Shown: positions 44,401 to 52,549 of the stretch, piece by piece
Layout of the letters: each line of letters opens with the position of its first letter
Position numbering within the stretch: position 1 is the first letter of the stretch
Assembly: GCF_023101765.2 (NCBI RefSeq)
Contig: NC_064236.1
Location: forward strand, 19,122,993 to 19,186,992
From: Spodoptera frugiperda
Lineage: Eukaryota > Arthropoda > Insecta > Lepidoptera > Noctuidae
Reading direction: 5' to 3'
Length of the DNA stretch: 64,000 bases
Notes under the pieces: generated by a model
What the model was told of the DNA's origin: nothing
The model's database searches: none
What the model saw: only the letters and a program-made list of their open reading frames with translations
Made by a program: the position numbers and the translations under genes

Positions 44401-47400
44401 TTGCCACTAAACAAGTCACTGAGATCTAATTATACTGTTTTCTCTGACAGAGAGTTAGCCATGGCGATATCGATGACGGCAGCAGACCTGTCAGCTTCAG
44501 CCAAACCTTGGGACATTCAGATCAAGACTGTGAAGGTGATCTTCGAGGAGTTCTACGATCAGGGGGACAAGGAGAGAGCTGCAGGGAGGGAGCCGATCCC
44601 GATGATGGACAGGAACAAACCTGATGAACAGCCGTCTAGTCAGGTACTTACTTACATTTTATTTATTTATTGTAGAAATCTTCCCACACAGCCATTACAG
44701 AGATTTTCCCAATTCGATAGTGAGGCTTAATTTAAATAACTGTTGATGAAGCGAAAGAGTTGTGTAAGAGGCGTATCAATTGGCGGTCCATTGTCTAAAC
44801 CCTCCCCCATGAGAGACAGGCGTGAAGTTATGTATGTAAAACAATAAATCTATCGTCGAGCAAGAGTCCAGTTTAAGCTGGTCTCGCACTGTATTTATTT
44901 ACAGTACGATGGGAGATCAGTGTGTAACTAAGATATGTAGCATAAAAAGTGCAACATTATAATATAAATGATACTTAATTTATTAATGTACTATTCTTAT
45001 AACTACACTGAAATGATTTTGTTACTATGAAGGTGAACAACTTATAATATATGTCAACCTACTATCTTAATAATAATTCGGAAGAATGAGATCCATGGTA
45101 ACAGTAACACAGAAAAACAAAGAAATATGAATTACACCCCCTTGATGACACATTATACCCAACCAATTAGCGAATATGTAGGCAATTGTTTAGAAATCAG
45201 ATCCAAACTATTTATAACAACGAAACTGATAAGAAAAAATACGAAAAACATGTTTTGTAATGTAATATTACAAGTGGTTGTGATTGGTAAACATCACTAA
45301 TAGGCTCAAGGGCTGGAGGCCAGAACATAATACTTGGTGCCAATAAAAACATATCTCTTCTGGAAAAATATGAAAAAGTAGTTTGAAAAACATCATGACA
45401 ATGTTGTCTAAACATTGTTGGGCCATGAAACTAAAAAGTTACTAACACATTTGTACGATATAATCGTTGTTTTTTATATCGTCACGCCTTTTATCCCCAA
45501 AGTGGTAGGCAGAGGTGCACATTATGGCACGTAATGCCACTGTACAATGTACACCCACTTTTCACAATGTATGTTGTAAGTCCCATGTAATAGGTGAGCC
45601 TATTGCCATATACCGGGCACATTTCCAGACTCCGTGCTACTACTGAGAAATTTTTGAAATACCGAAAAAAGCCCAGCAATACTTTGCCCGACCCGGGAAT
45701 CGAACCCGAGACCCCTTGCCCGGCAATTGCACTTGCAACGACTTGGCCAACGAGGCAGTCTATTGTAAAAAAATAGAGTCCGACCGAAACTGGTTTTCCA
45801 GCCGAAACCGAAACCGAAACCGAATATTCGACCGTGGTTTTAGTTTCGGCCGAAACCGAAACCGAAACTCACGTCACTTAGAATACTGAAATTTCGTATA
45901 TTTTATCGATTATTCTGCATTAATTATTATTAATTAGGACATGAAATGGAAACACAGTATATTAATTTTCTTGTAATGATTTATTATTTAATATAATATA
46001 GAAAAATATTAATAATATTTTTTTATTTTTTCAAATAAAGTTGTCATAGCAAAATGTTTATTAGTTATGAATAATCAAATTACGGCGCACGACAATTCCC
46101 GAACATGGCCGCCAGCGGCCGCCAAAGCGTTGCTGCGAGAAACGACGTTAGGCGAGCGTGCACGACAACTTCCGAAATCAGTTTCGGTTTCGGCAAAAAT
46201 TTCGGCCAATTTTGGCCGAAACCGAAATTGTCGCCGAAACTTGATTTTTGGCCGAAACTCGGCCGAAACCGAAACCGAACTTTCGGTCGGACACTATAAA
46301 AAATATACATAATGATCGTAAATAATATTTAGTCCAAACTCTATTGACGGTAGTTTAAACGATACAAATTTTACCTAAGACGAGCTCAAGTTCAAGAATT
46401 AGGTGTGTCCGTAGATAGGCAGTACAAACTTTTGTTTTCGCAAAGCAAGACACCGGACCCTTCGCTACATTAGCATCAAAAGGCTCGGGAAAAAATACAA
46501 TATTTCTCATCTCGAAACGCTGCGAAAATCGCGTTTTTGAGGGCCACAACCAACATGCGATACTTGTATGTGGGCAGACAAAAGGAAACATAAACATGAA
46601 ACTAATGATCACACCTATAAACATCTCTATAATAAGGGCGAAAAAGCAAAGATATAATATTTTGGGTAATGGGAAACTCGAAACCATGGAACGATTCACT
46701 AATTAGCTGTTTGATCTTTTTATGATATACTTATTTGGTGTTTTCCGTTTGTGTAATAAACTATTAATTCTTCTACTCTAATAATATCTTTTGATTTATT
46801 GAGTGGGGTTACTGGAGGCTCAATTACCCCTTTTTCCAAACTCCCCGAACCCCGAACAATCCTCAAATTCCTAACCCTCAAAAGTCCGGCAATGCACTTG
46901 TAACGCCTCTGGAGGTTCGGTTGTCCATGGGCAGTGGCGATGGCTTACCATCAGGTGATCCGTCTCCTCGTTTACCGGCTCACATCATAAAAAAAATAAC
47001 CTGACGCATCAGTGATGGTGCCCAATCTATGAGGCAGTGAAACAATATAAAACCTTCAAATTAATAAAAAATAAGACATCTTCAAACATAACCCTTACAG
47101 GTTACAATCGTAGGCCCTATCATAACCATCAGGTGAGATAGCGGCCGAACGTCGGCCCATTTAACTAAACTATACATTGCCCCTAGTTAACACACACCTA
47201 AACATCAATCTGTCCCATCTACACCGGATTACATAAGGCACGTGGCGCATAGCTTCCAGATAACAATTACCTACCAATTACTCTACATCGGGATGCGTAG
47301 TTGCGTACTCAATTAATTTCCAATTACCTCTAAGATAGGCTGCACGTCATTTGAGCCAAACATGTTTACATACTAGTAATATAAACGGGCATTACGTTTG

Positions 47401-50400
47401 TCCGTCTGTTCACAATTATTTTACTTCGACATAGTGATTGATGAACGTGGGAGTGGAAGTTACTCGCAATATATTTTTTTACTGAAAGGATGCTTATACA
47501 GTAGAAGCTCTTTATTCGCGCTTCCTTCATTCGCGTTTTCACTATTCGCGGATTGAAAAAATGCGACCCAATTCCCATATTCGCGGTTTAGATTTCTTTA
47601 TTCGCAGATCGAATCGAAATATCGGTGCGTAACCTAAAAAAATACATTCGCTATCCTTTGTCAACGCGTCAGTAGAAGGATTCAAAAATAAAATAGACCT
47701 TATTACAACTACGTCTAGATTGTGACATCTGCCTAAACCTAGTGTGACCTAAACCTGATGATAATAATATTATCATCAGGCAATCTGTATGATCAGAAAG
47801 TTCAATTAAATATTTTTTTTTATCTACTATTTGCTTCTTGATTTCGTCACCTAGGAACGTATTCCCTATAACCCCATATAAATTACCATTCCATATTCAC
47901 GGTTTCTGTATTCGCGGCATATTTACGGAACGCATACCCTGCGAATAAAGAGCTTCTAATGTATTGTATTTATTATTCCCGGGGCAAGTTTTTATGTTCA
48001 ACTCTTGCATATTATTATGTAGTTAACGCTTGATATTTTTTAATAGGCTTCTGTGATTTTTTAGAACATTTTTGTCTTATCTTATTATTTTCTAACTACT
48101 ATTGCATATAGAGTGTAAAAACTACAATTAAATATGCTCATAAGTGTCCAAGACCAATTGACCAATCCTCTCGCCCCGTCTTTTAGCCCCATTCTCCAAA
48201 TCTCCATTACTTAAAAGTCTGAAAACTGCTTAATATCAGGTGATCCATCAGCTCATTTACCGTCATATCCCTTAAAAAATAAACACGCAATATCATCACC
48301 AATATTCCTACTCACCTACTACCACTAAATGTGACGTGACGTGAGTGAACCCGCGGGCAACAACTAGTATCTATTTTAATGGTGAGGTTATCGGAGTATC
48401 CTCGATTACTGGCGGACCCTCATACCTATCACTCCCCATGTTGAAACGTTAATCGAGTTGCATGTTCAACTGAGATGTAGTTAGTCACCGCCATTCTCGA
48501 TTGTAATTGAATATTATGATCGAGACTCGATTTGTGATGACAGACTATATCTACGTAGGTATACGTACTTAGCCTGCATAGGTAACCTATAGGGTAACGT
48601 TAGCGTTGTTATTGGGGTCGCTTTTGGGAATATACTACTTTTAATAACTTGAACTTGGTTTCACCTAGAATATTTCGCACTTTTAGAATTAAAGTGACCG
48701 AATCCAAAAACTGCAAGTTGTCGGAAATGAGCCAGAAAGTCTCATAAAATTAGTATTGAATACATTTTAGTATATCTCTTCCGTATTCCATGACATACGA
48801 TTGATTTTTACTAGATTTATGGATTAGTTCTTTGGTTGTAGAGTATATTTTAAAACGCCAGTTTATAAAATCGAATGTTATAGGATTTTGAGTTAAGTCA
48901 CCTTCATTTTAAGGGTGCAATTTGTGCATCTTTATAATTTTTTGCTCATAAAGGAACCTTTACAATAACAAATTATCTCCCAACAAAGGAATAAGTATAA
49001 TCAATTCAGCTGTTCGCCATTCAGTGATTCTTAGTTTTTATAATAGTTCCAATAGTTGTAGAATTGATGAAAAATTATTATTGTCCAGACGCTCCAACTT
49101 ATTTGATTGCACCGTCGTTTTCCAATAAAAGGTCTTTATAAAAATGAAAGCTTAGTTATTATTGATGTAGGAAATATAATAAGGAGCTTTAAATGTATTT
49201 GCCACTGCGTTACTGGGAAGTAGTGTTGTGTTTGAAGATTACAGATTGATTAGGCCAAAAAGCGCATTATTCTCTTTCAGCTAATTTGAACACTTTACAA
49301 ATACGGCATTATAACAGCCGCGTCACATGCCCATAAAAATCGAATGGCGATGGCGAATCTGCGTATTGATATTCACTATCCCTTTTCTATACTCGTTTGT
49401 GGATTATAGAATACGTTGTGTTATAATCATGCATGGTAGGTGGAGACTTGTTTTATTGCAATTCTGTTTACTTCAAGATTACCTTTAACACTAAATATAT
49501 GATAAAATCTGTTTATTTTTTACTTATTGAAAGCTCTCATACGAGCTCTTATTTTATTATTTTCCATAATCTTCGATAGCTACGCCATAAATGCAGATAA
49601 AAGTTATGAGTGCACTCGCAATAATTATTTATTCAGTTTGCGTGGCCGCCACGCTTCTACTTAACGAGGTATTCCTCGAAGCGCAACTGTTTTGAAGCGC
49701 ACCTCTCCAAGCGCACCTATTTTATTCCTCGAAGCGCACCCGTTAGTTGCGCTTCAAGGAACTATTAAAAATATTAATTTTTATTTCCTCGAAGCGCACC
49801 TATGTTTTATTTTCGACTAGAGAGGGGATGCTAACTGAAACTATCGATAATAAGATATCGATAATCTGATACACGTAGCGCTATCTACAATGTGATAGGC
49901 GTGGGACTTCTAACCCGTTAAGGCTGAGTACTACATCTAATTTTATCGACAAAAAAAATAATATGGGGGTTGAACCCCTAATTGAAAATATTGAAAAATA
50001 GTGATTTTTTCGGTAAAAATAATTCACAAATGATTTTTTTTCTCACCAAAACATTATCAAACATATGAAAAAAAGTAATGAATTAGTTAGCCAAGGTTAT
50101 TAGCTACCGTTTGTCGTTTTTTTTTGTTTCTACGACGCATACAACCTTTGATATCAAAAAAAGTAAAGAAAATATTAAAATAGCCATAACTTTTAGGGGG
50201 AGGGGATTCGACCCCTTCGACCCCCGACTTTTGTCGATAAAATTAGATGTAGTACTCAGCCTTAACGGGTTAGAAGTCTCAAGCCTATCACATTGTATAA
50301 GCAAATAAGGTTAAACCTTTGAAAATAGTTTCTTGTCGATGTATGACATCGCAAAATGAAATGTTCCGCATGAAACCGCCAATCAACGACTTTTATTAGT

Positions 50401-52449
50401 TATTACCCGACTGCTGTACTCGTCGACCATAGATTGTTAATTTTTTTAATAATGATCGTAATGAGTAGACAAAGACCTCAACCGAAAGTATTAGTATAAT
50501 ACGTACACTTTTTAATTTGTGAATTGTCACAAATTAAAAAGTGATGCGCGTGGCGCGGGAGCAGTGTACATACACATATGCGCGCACGCACACACATACA
50601 CACACAGACAAATAGACAGACAGACAAGCCGTAGCCATTTTGTGTGGGAACTGGTGGATGATATTCATGAAGAATCCATGTCTACCTTGGACCCCCTTCC
50701 CGAGCTTTATAAAAGAAAATTGAACAATTTGCTTGACCAGGAAATTAATTTGTTACGCGAAATACCAGGATTTAAAAATAGTATTAAAACTGGACTGTAT
50801 AATAAACGGAATAAAAGTCTTGGAGTTCAACGTTTGTTTGGGAAATGTCCAACAGATGTTTTTTTTTCTTGTATTCTTGTTTTAGGGTTTTTTCCCAATT
50901 TCATATTATAAAGAAAGGCAGTCGGGTTTTTTAGTTTTTAAATTACCTTTTTTTATTTTATTTTCTTTTAGTTTTATTATTTATTATATTTTGGTATATC
51001 TAGTGTCACTTTCACAGTAAATACGAATCAAACGAGCCCCCTATCGAGCTGAAATCCATCAAGTCGTCCAGGCTAGAGAGTGAGCAATATTCGAATTTAT
51101 TATTTTAATATATCTAGTGTCACTCTCACAGTAAATACAAATCTAACGACACCTCTCAAGCCAAAATCCATCAAGGCGTTTAGGCTGCAGAGCATGCCAA
51201 ACAATTATACATACATACATACATAATCTCGGAAAACAAAACCCTCCTTCTGGCGCAGTCGGGTAAAAAACAACAATCTATGGTCGACGAGTACAGCGTT
51301 CTTGAATATTGTATACAATAACTAATAAAAGTCGTTGATTGGCGGTTTCATGCGGAACATTTCATTTTGCGATGTCATACATCGACAAGAAACTATTTTC
51401 AAAGGTTTAACCTTATTTGCTCATAGATAGCGCTACGTGTATCAGATTATCGATATCTTATTATCGATAGTTTCAGTTAGCATCCCCTCTCTAGTCGAAA
51501 ATAAAACATAGGTGCGCTTCGAGGAAATAAAAATTAATATTTTTAATAGTTCCTTGAAGCGCAACTAACGGGTGCGCTTCGAGGAATAAAATAGGTGCGC
51601 TTGGAGAGGTGCGCTTCAAAACAGTTGCGCTTCGAGGAATACCTCACTTAACAGATTTTGTTCGCTTTTGTTTTATTTTATCTTTCATAAGAAGCTTATG
51701 TTCAGTACTTGTGCAAGACTAGTGTTTTTTTTTTTAAATCATTCGGCTGATAATGTTTTCGCGCCTGTCGCTACCCCTAGGAGGGGTGGGCTGTAATCCC
51801 TAGTGCATTCACAACGCGGTCTGCCGATTCACACTGTTTTAGTGGTCGAAAATATATTTTTGTTTGAGGGTTCTGAAAATAATTTGCATTGCGGGAACAT
51901 GCAGTTGTGATAATAGCCAGTATTACAATCACAATCAATCATGTACAAAAATAACAGAGCATAACGAATGTTTATTTTATACAAACGTTTTTTTGTTTAC
52001 AGGTCGGTTTCCTCAGTCAGATATGTGTAGCTTGCTACAGCATGTTGTACAGAATTCTGCCTAACACACGTCCTATGTACGCAATGGCTTTAAAGAACTT
52101 AGATAGATGGAAGGCAAGGGCAGAGAGAATAAAAAGAAAGCAGTCCAAATTGGAAGCTGAAGTTGAGTCCAACACTGATGAGGATTCCGAACCAACTGGC
52201 ATTATAGACAAAGTAGAGGAGAAAGTACCTAAACTTAAGATAAAAGAAGAAGCAGTTTCAGTAGTTGATGTTATGCACGAGTCTGTATCTTGGGAAGAAG
52301 ACGAAGAAGAAATTATTGATAATGAGATGACAAAGAGTGGGATCTGGAAAGACATTAATGGAGTTACGTGGATTGATGAAGAAGGAGTGGTTGTTAGAGA
52401 GAGTGTTTTAAAAGCTATTGTTAATAAGGAAAATGGCGACGAACAGTGA
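31888..52449 (+). CDS. Pde6: cGMP-type cyclic nucleotide phosphodiesterase (PDE5/6/11 group), probably Pde6
   Basis: Fourteen exons join in one frame: 31888-31987, 32290-32418, 35297-35344, 35769-35896, 36023-36103, 36286-36444, 36832-36999, 37272-37492, 37877-38161, 38251-38815, 39151-39309, 42640-42815, 44451-44643 and 52003-52449. All introns are GT-AG. The frame gives at least 952 aa, or 874 aa from the Met at 35302. Counting from that Met, GAF-A spans about 90-265, GAF-B about 270-440 (with a VNK...F...DE motif) and the HD-type catalytic domain about 500-800. Metal-site motifs are YHNFDH (522), CHDLDHRG (560), EHHHF, and D674 in MTAADL; the purine-binding Gln is at 726 before VGF. The enzyme hydrolyses cGMP and/or cAMP in the cytosol. 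The tail is acidic and ends NGDEQ with no CaaX box. Further 5' exons probably lie upstream of 31888. The choice of Pde6 over Pde11 rests on overall resemblance. Confidence 0.88.
32091..32262 (+). repeat. Interspersed repeat family B in Pde6 intron
   Basis: AGCGAATTCCGTTTCGCCAC ... ACCGTGGAAATCAGTTCGTG ... CTGGAGTTATAGTGCCAGGA matches the other family B copies. It ends less than 30 bases before the splice acceptor of the exon at 32290. Confidence 0.65.
32578..32854 (+). mobile_element. R1-like LINE 3' end with 13-bp target duplication
   Basis: The insert 32591-32841 is flanked by AGAGTGTAACTTT (32578-32590) and AGAGTGTAATTTT (32842-32854), one mismatch. It begins CGGTTCTGCGGACGACGAGC and ends in an A-run, a 5'-truncated copy of the LINE at 40856-41668. 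Confidence 0.85.
33857..33991. mobile_element. MITE family M1 copy
   Basis: GGCTTCCTCGCGTAATTACG ... GGAATGCTGCTTATGAC ... TTGAAACTAGTCGAGTTCCT ... TTACGTGAGTAAGCCGAAAA, with the same order as 36607-36774. Confidence 0.7.
34379..34575 (+). repeat. Interspersed repeat family B
   Basis: AACTAGCAAACCCGGCGAAC, GTTTCGCCACCAATGATTTT, GTGGAAATCGGTTCGCGCG: the clearest copy of the family in the window, lying in the large 5' intron of Pde6. Confidence 0.7.
35400..35545 (-). repeat. Interspersed repeat family A, reverse copy in Pde6 intron
   Basis: AGCATGATGGTAAGCAATCG ... CATTGTCGGCCTTTTGGGGA ... is the reverse complement of the family A 3' half. It fills much of the 424-bp intron between the exons at 35297 and 35769. 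Confidence 0.7.
36607..36774. mobile_element. MITE family M1, 168-bp copy with long terminal inverted repeats
   Basis: It starts TTATTATGTTATCGGCTTAC and ends with its reverse complement, with GAGTAAGCCGATAACATAATAA at the right end. A tail AATTTAGTATGTCTCACGAA follows, as at 9940 and 31765. It occupies nearly half of the 387-bp intron before the exon at 36832. Confidence 0.8.
38862..39110 (+). mobile_element. SINE family 1 in Pde6 intron
   Basis: The tRNA-like head (GTCGCAAGTGCGACTGCCGA, B-box GGGTTCGATTCCCG) and the full body to CCTTCGGGGATAAAAGGCGT lie between the splice donor at 38816 and the acceptor before 39151. Confidence 0.85.
39405..39952. repeat. Probable dispersed repeat of unknown family
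   Basis: CACACGGCAGTGTGTCCGCC ... GACTGACTCACTCACTCATC ... CACTTCCAATGGTCGTATTG ... TCTTCCAATAGTCGTACCGA. The two TCCAATGGTCGTA / TCCAATAGTCGTA blocks hint at an internal duplication. It has the look of a moth retroelement 3' region, but no second copy exists here. Confidence 0.4.
39953..40294. mobile_element. Foldback element with about 140-bp arms
   Basis: 39953-40094 and 40154-40294 are reverse complements with few mismatches (outer ends ATCCCACC / GGTGGGAT; inner AACTTGGCAAGTTTT / AAAACTTGCCAACTT), separated by about 55 bases. No coding potential was seen. Confidence 0.85.
40318..40496 (-). repeat. Interspersed repeat family B, reverse copy
   Basis: ACGCACGAACCGATTTCCAC, GGTTTTGCATTCGTTGGAAA and GGCGAAACGGAGTTCGCCAG are the reverse complement of the copy at 34379-34575. 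Confidence 0.7.
40856..41354 (+). pseudogene. LINE ORF2 C-terminal fragment
   Basis: About 165 residues remain: a TYHLTQVLTGHGSFGRFLF segment and a zinc-finger-like CHHCEDRPEDTVEHTVALC followed by W..HRRVL, then an Arg/Ser-rich end. The G.F..FL...GRE..P.C..C....DT.EHT...C..W pattern is typical of the C-terminal region of R1-clade polymerases. The N-terminal endonuclease and RT domains are missing, so it is non-functional. The clade assignment comes from pattern memory and needs a tree. Confidence 0.75.
40856..41668 (+). mobile_element. 5'-truncated R1-clade-like LINE, 3' end
   Basis: A reading frame fragment (to a stop at 41354) is followed by a 3' untranslated tail and a poly(A) run (41645 on), all bounded by a perfect 13-bp target duplication. 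Its base composition is strikingly GC-rich (CGCGCG-type runs) beside the AT-rich intron. Its tail is repeated at 4655, 30305 (inverted), 32591 and 63262, so this family has been active in the genome several times. Confidence 0.85.
41979..42282. mobile_element. MITE, about 300 bp, with terminal inverted repeats
   Basis: The left end GTTTTTCCACTAGAGATGTG...CTATGCTATG pairs with the right end AGCATAGCTACATAGCG...GTGGTGGAAAAAAG. A partial relative is at 17412-17575. Internal GCTATG/CATAGC motifs repeat. It lies in the Pde6 intron before the exon at 42640. Confidence 0.7.
42876..43875. mobile_element. 1.0-kb element with AAGTGACCCGG terminal inverted repeats
   Basis: It starts AAGTGACCCGGTTTTGGCCA and ends TGGCCACAACCGGGTCACTT. 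Subterminal TGGCCA motifs recur (for example TTTCTGGCCACGGTCGTG and GTTCTGGCCATC). An internal minus-strand open frame (43234-43500) has no recognised domain. No clear target duplication was seen. It sits in the Pde6 intron before the exon at 44451. Confidence 0.7.
44260..44340 (+). repeat. LINE 3' terminus with (AAATCT)n tail
   Basis: GGAGGCCTTTGCCCTGCAGT...GACGATCATGG...CTAAATCTAAATCTAACTTT is the end of a common moth LINE, 110 bases before a Pde6 splice acceptor. Confidence 0.7.
45480..45761 (-). mobile_element. SINE family 1, minus copy in the last large Pde6 intron
   Basis: GTCACGCCTTTTATCCCCAA ... CGACCCGGGAATCGAACCCG ... CCAACGAGGCAG, a complete-looking reverse copy. Confidence 0.85.
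45776..46300. mobile_element. hAT-like non-autonomous element rich in CCGAAA motifs
   Basis: The left end has AGTCCGACCGAAACTGG and the right end ACTTTCGGTCGGACACT. Both subterminal regions carry runs of CCGAAA / TTTCGG, at least a dozen units. The centre includes the GC-rich GGCCGCCAGCGGCCGCC. The open frames across it are the CCGAAA repeats read through and are not genes. The superfamily guess rests on end style; no 8-bp duplication could be shown. Confidence 0.6.
46355..46699 (-). other. Open frame of unknown nature inside Pde6 intron
   Basis: About 114 codons from an ATG, with a hydrophobic stretch (LYLCFFALIIEMFIGVIIS) that would span a membrane. There is no known motif, no splice or poly(A) context and no relative here. 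It is more likely part of a repeat or a chance frame than a gene. Confidence 0.2.
46790..46995 (+). repeat. Interspersed repeat family A
   Basis: GGTTACTGGAGGCTCAATTA ... AAAAGTCCGGCAATGCACTT ... GGCTTACCATCAGGTGATCC ... TTTACCGGCTCACATCATAA. Further fragments of the same 3' end lie at about 47125-47145 and 48225-48260. Confidence 0.7.
47499..47961. mobile_element. pogo-like MITE with TA target duplication
   Basis: It starts CAGTAGAAGCTCTTTATTCG and ends GCGAATAAAGAGCTTCTAATG, each flanked by TA (47497-47498 and 47962-47963). ATTCGCG motifs repeat inside each end. It is 463 bp, with no transposase frame. The TA duplication and CA(G/T)TAGAA... ends fit the pogo/Tigger group of Tc1/mariner elements; the group is an inference. 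Confidence 0.75.
49888..50295. mobile_element. Nested 408-bp TA-flanked MITE
   Basis: TIRs of about 80 bases start CAATGTGATAGGC and end GCCTATCACATTG, flanked by TA at 49886-49887 and 50296-50297. The uninterrupted right arm of the host element (GCGCTATCTATGAGC when reverse complemented) shows the empty site, confirming insertion at a TA. Confidence 0.85.
50639..50911 (+). other. Open frame inside the long-TIR element
   Basis: From about 50639 the frame reads HFVWELVDDIHEESMSTLDP, then a charged helix-like segment (LYKRKLNNLLDQEINLLREI) and a Lys/Arg-rich part, ending at 50911. The composition looks protein-like rather than random, but I do not recognise it. It could be a captured host fragment or the last piece of a lost transposase. 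An ATG (ESM) lies at about 50679. Confidence 0.35.
50996..51265. repeat. Duplicated retroelement-tail segment
   Basis: ATATCTAGTGTCACTTTCAC (50996) and ATATCTAGTGTCACTCTCAC (51112) begin two related units of about 115 bases, followed by a (CATA)n run and CTCGGAAAACAAAACCCTCC, a typical moth LINE end. It lies in the centre of the long-TIR element. Confidence 0.6.
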
Positions 52450-52490
52450 ATGTTGTAGAATATCTAGAATGATTGTTGCATGACAATTGT

Positions 52491-52547
52491 AGTAGTAGTA
52501 GTAGTAGTATCGATGTTAATAAAGTCTGTGTCTGTATCTAGAATAAA
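52491..52547 (+). terminator. Pde6 3' UTR: (TAG)n run and two AATAAA signals
   Basis: A short (GTA)n microsatellite (about 52491-52508) is followed by AATAAA at 52518-52523 and 52542-52547, within 100 bases of the Pde6 stop at 52449. These are good candidates for the gene's poly(A) signals. Confidence 0.7.
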
Positions 52548-52549
52548 AA

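Larger units (their letters stand above)
49666..51645. mobile_element. 1,980-bp long-TIR element with 7-bp target duplication
   Basis: It is flanked by ACTTAAC at 49659-49665 and 51646-51652. The left arm (49666-49887, then 50296 to about 50440) and the right arm (about 51277-51645) are reverse complements, identical over the outer 222 bases as read. Each outer arm holds six copies of a CTCGAAGCGCA(A/C)C-type motif in about 140 bases. The left arm is interrupted by another MITE. The middle (50440-51276) contains a short open frame and LINE-tail-like DNA but no transposase. Confidence 0.85.

Noticed and set aside
46080..46312. Frames in the CCGAAA-rich element (e.g. FGRNRNC- or PKPKLS-type repeats)
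   Set aside because: They are hexamer repeats translated in three frames, not genes.
49659..51652. TTAA-type (piggyBac or Kolobok) target duplication
   Set aside because: Using TTAA would leave unmatched bases at the ends (C at the left, AC at the right), whereas ACTTAAC with GAGGTATTCC ends matches exactly. The TTAA reading is not fully excluded.
31888..52449. Pde11 as the identity of the phosphodiesterase
   Set aside because: Not excluded, but the N-terminal region (DVAEYLDKNKDFLE) and overall motif pattern differ from what I recall of insect Pde11; a tree would settle it.
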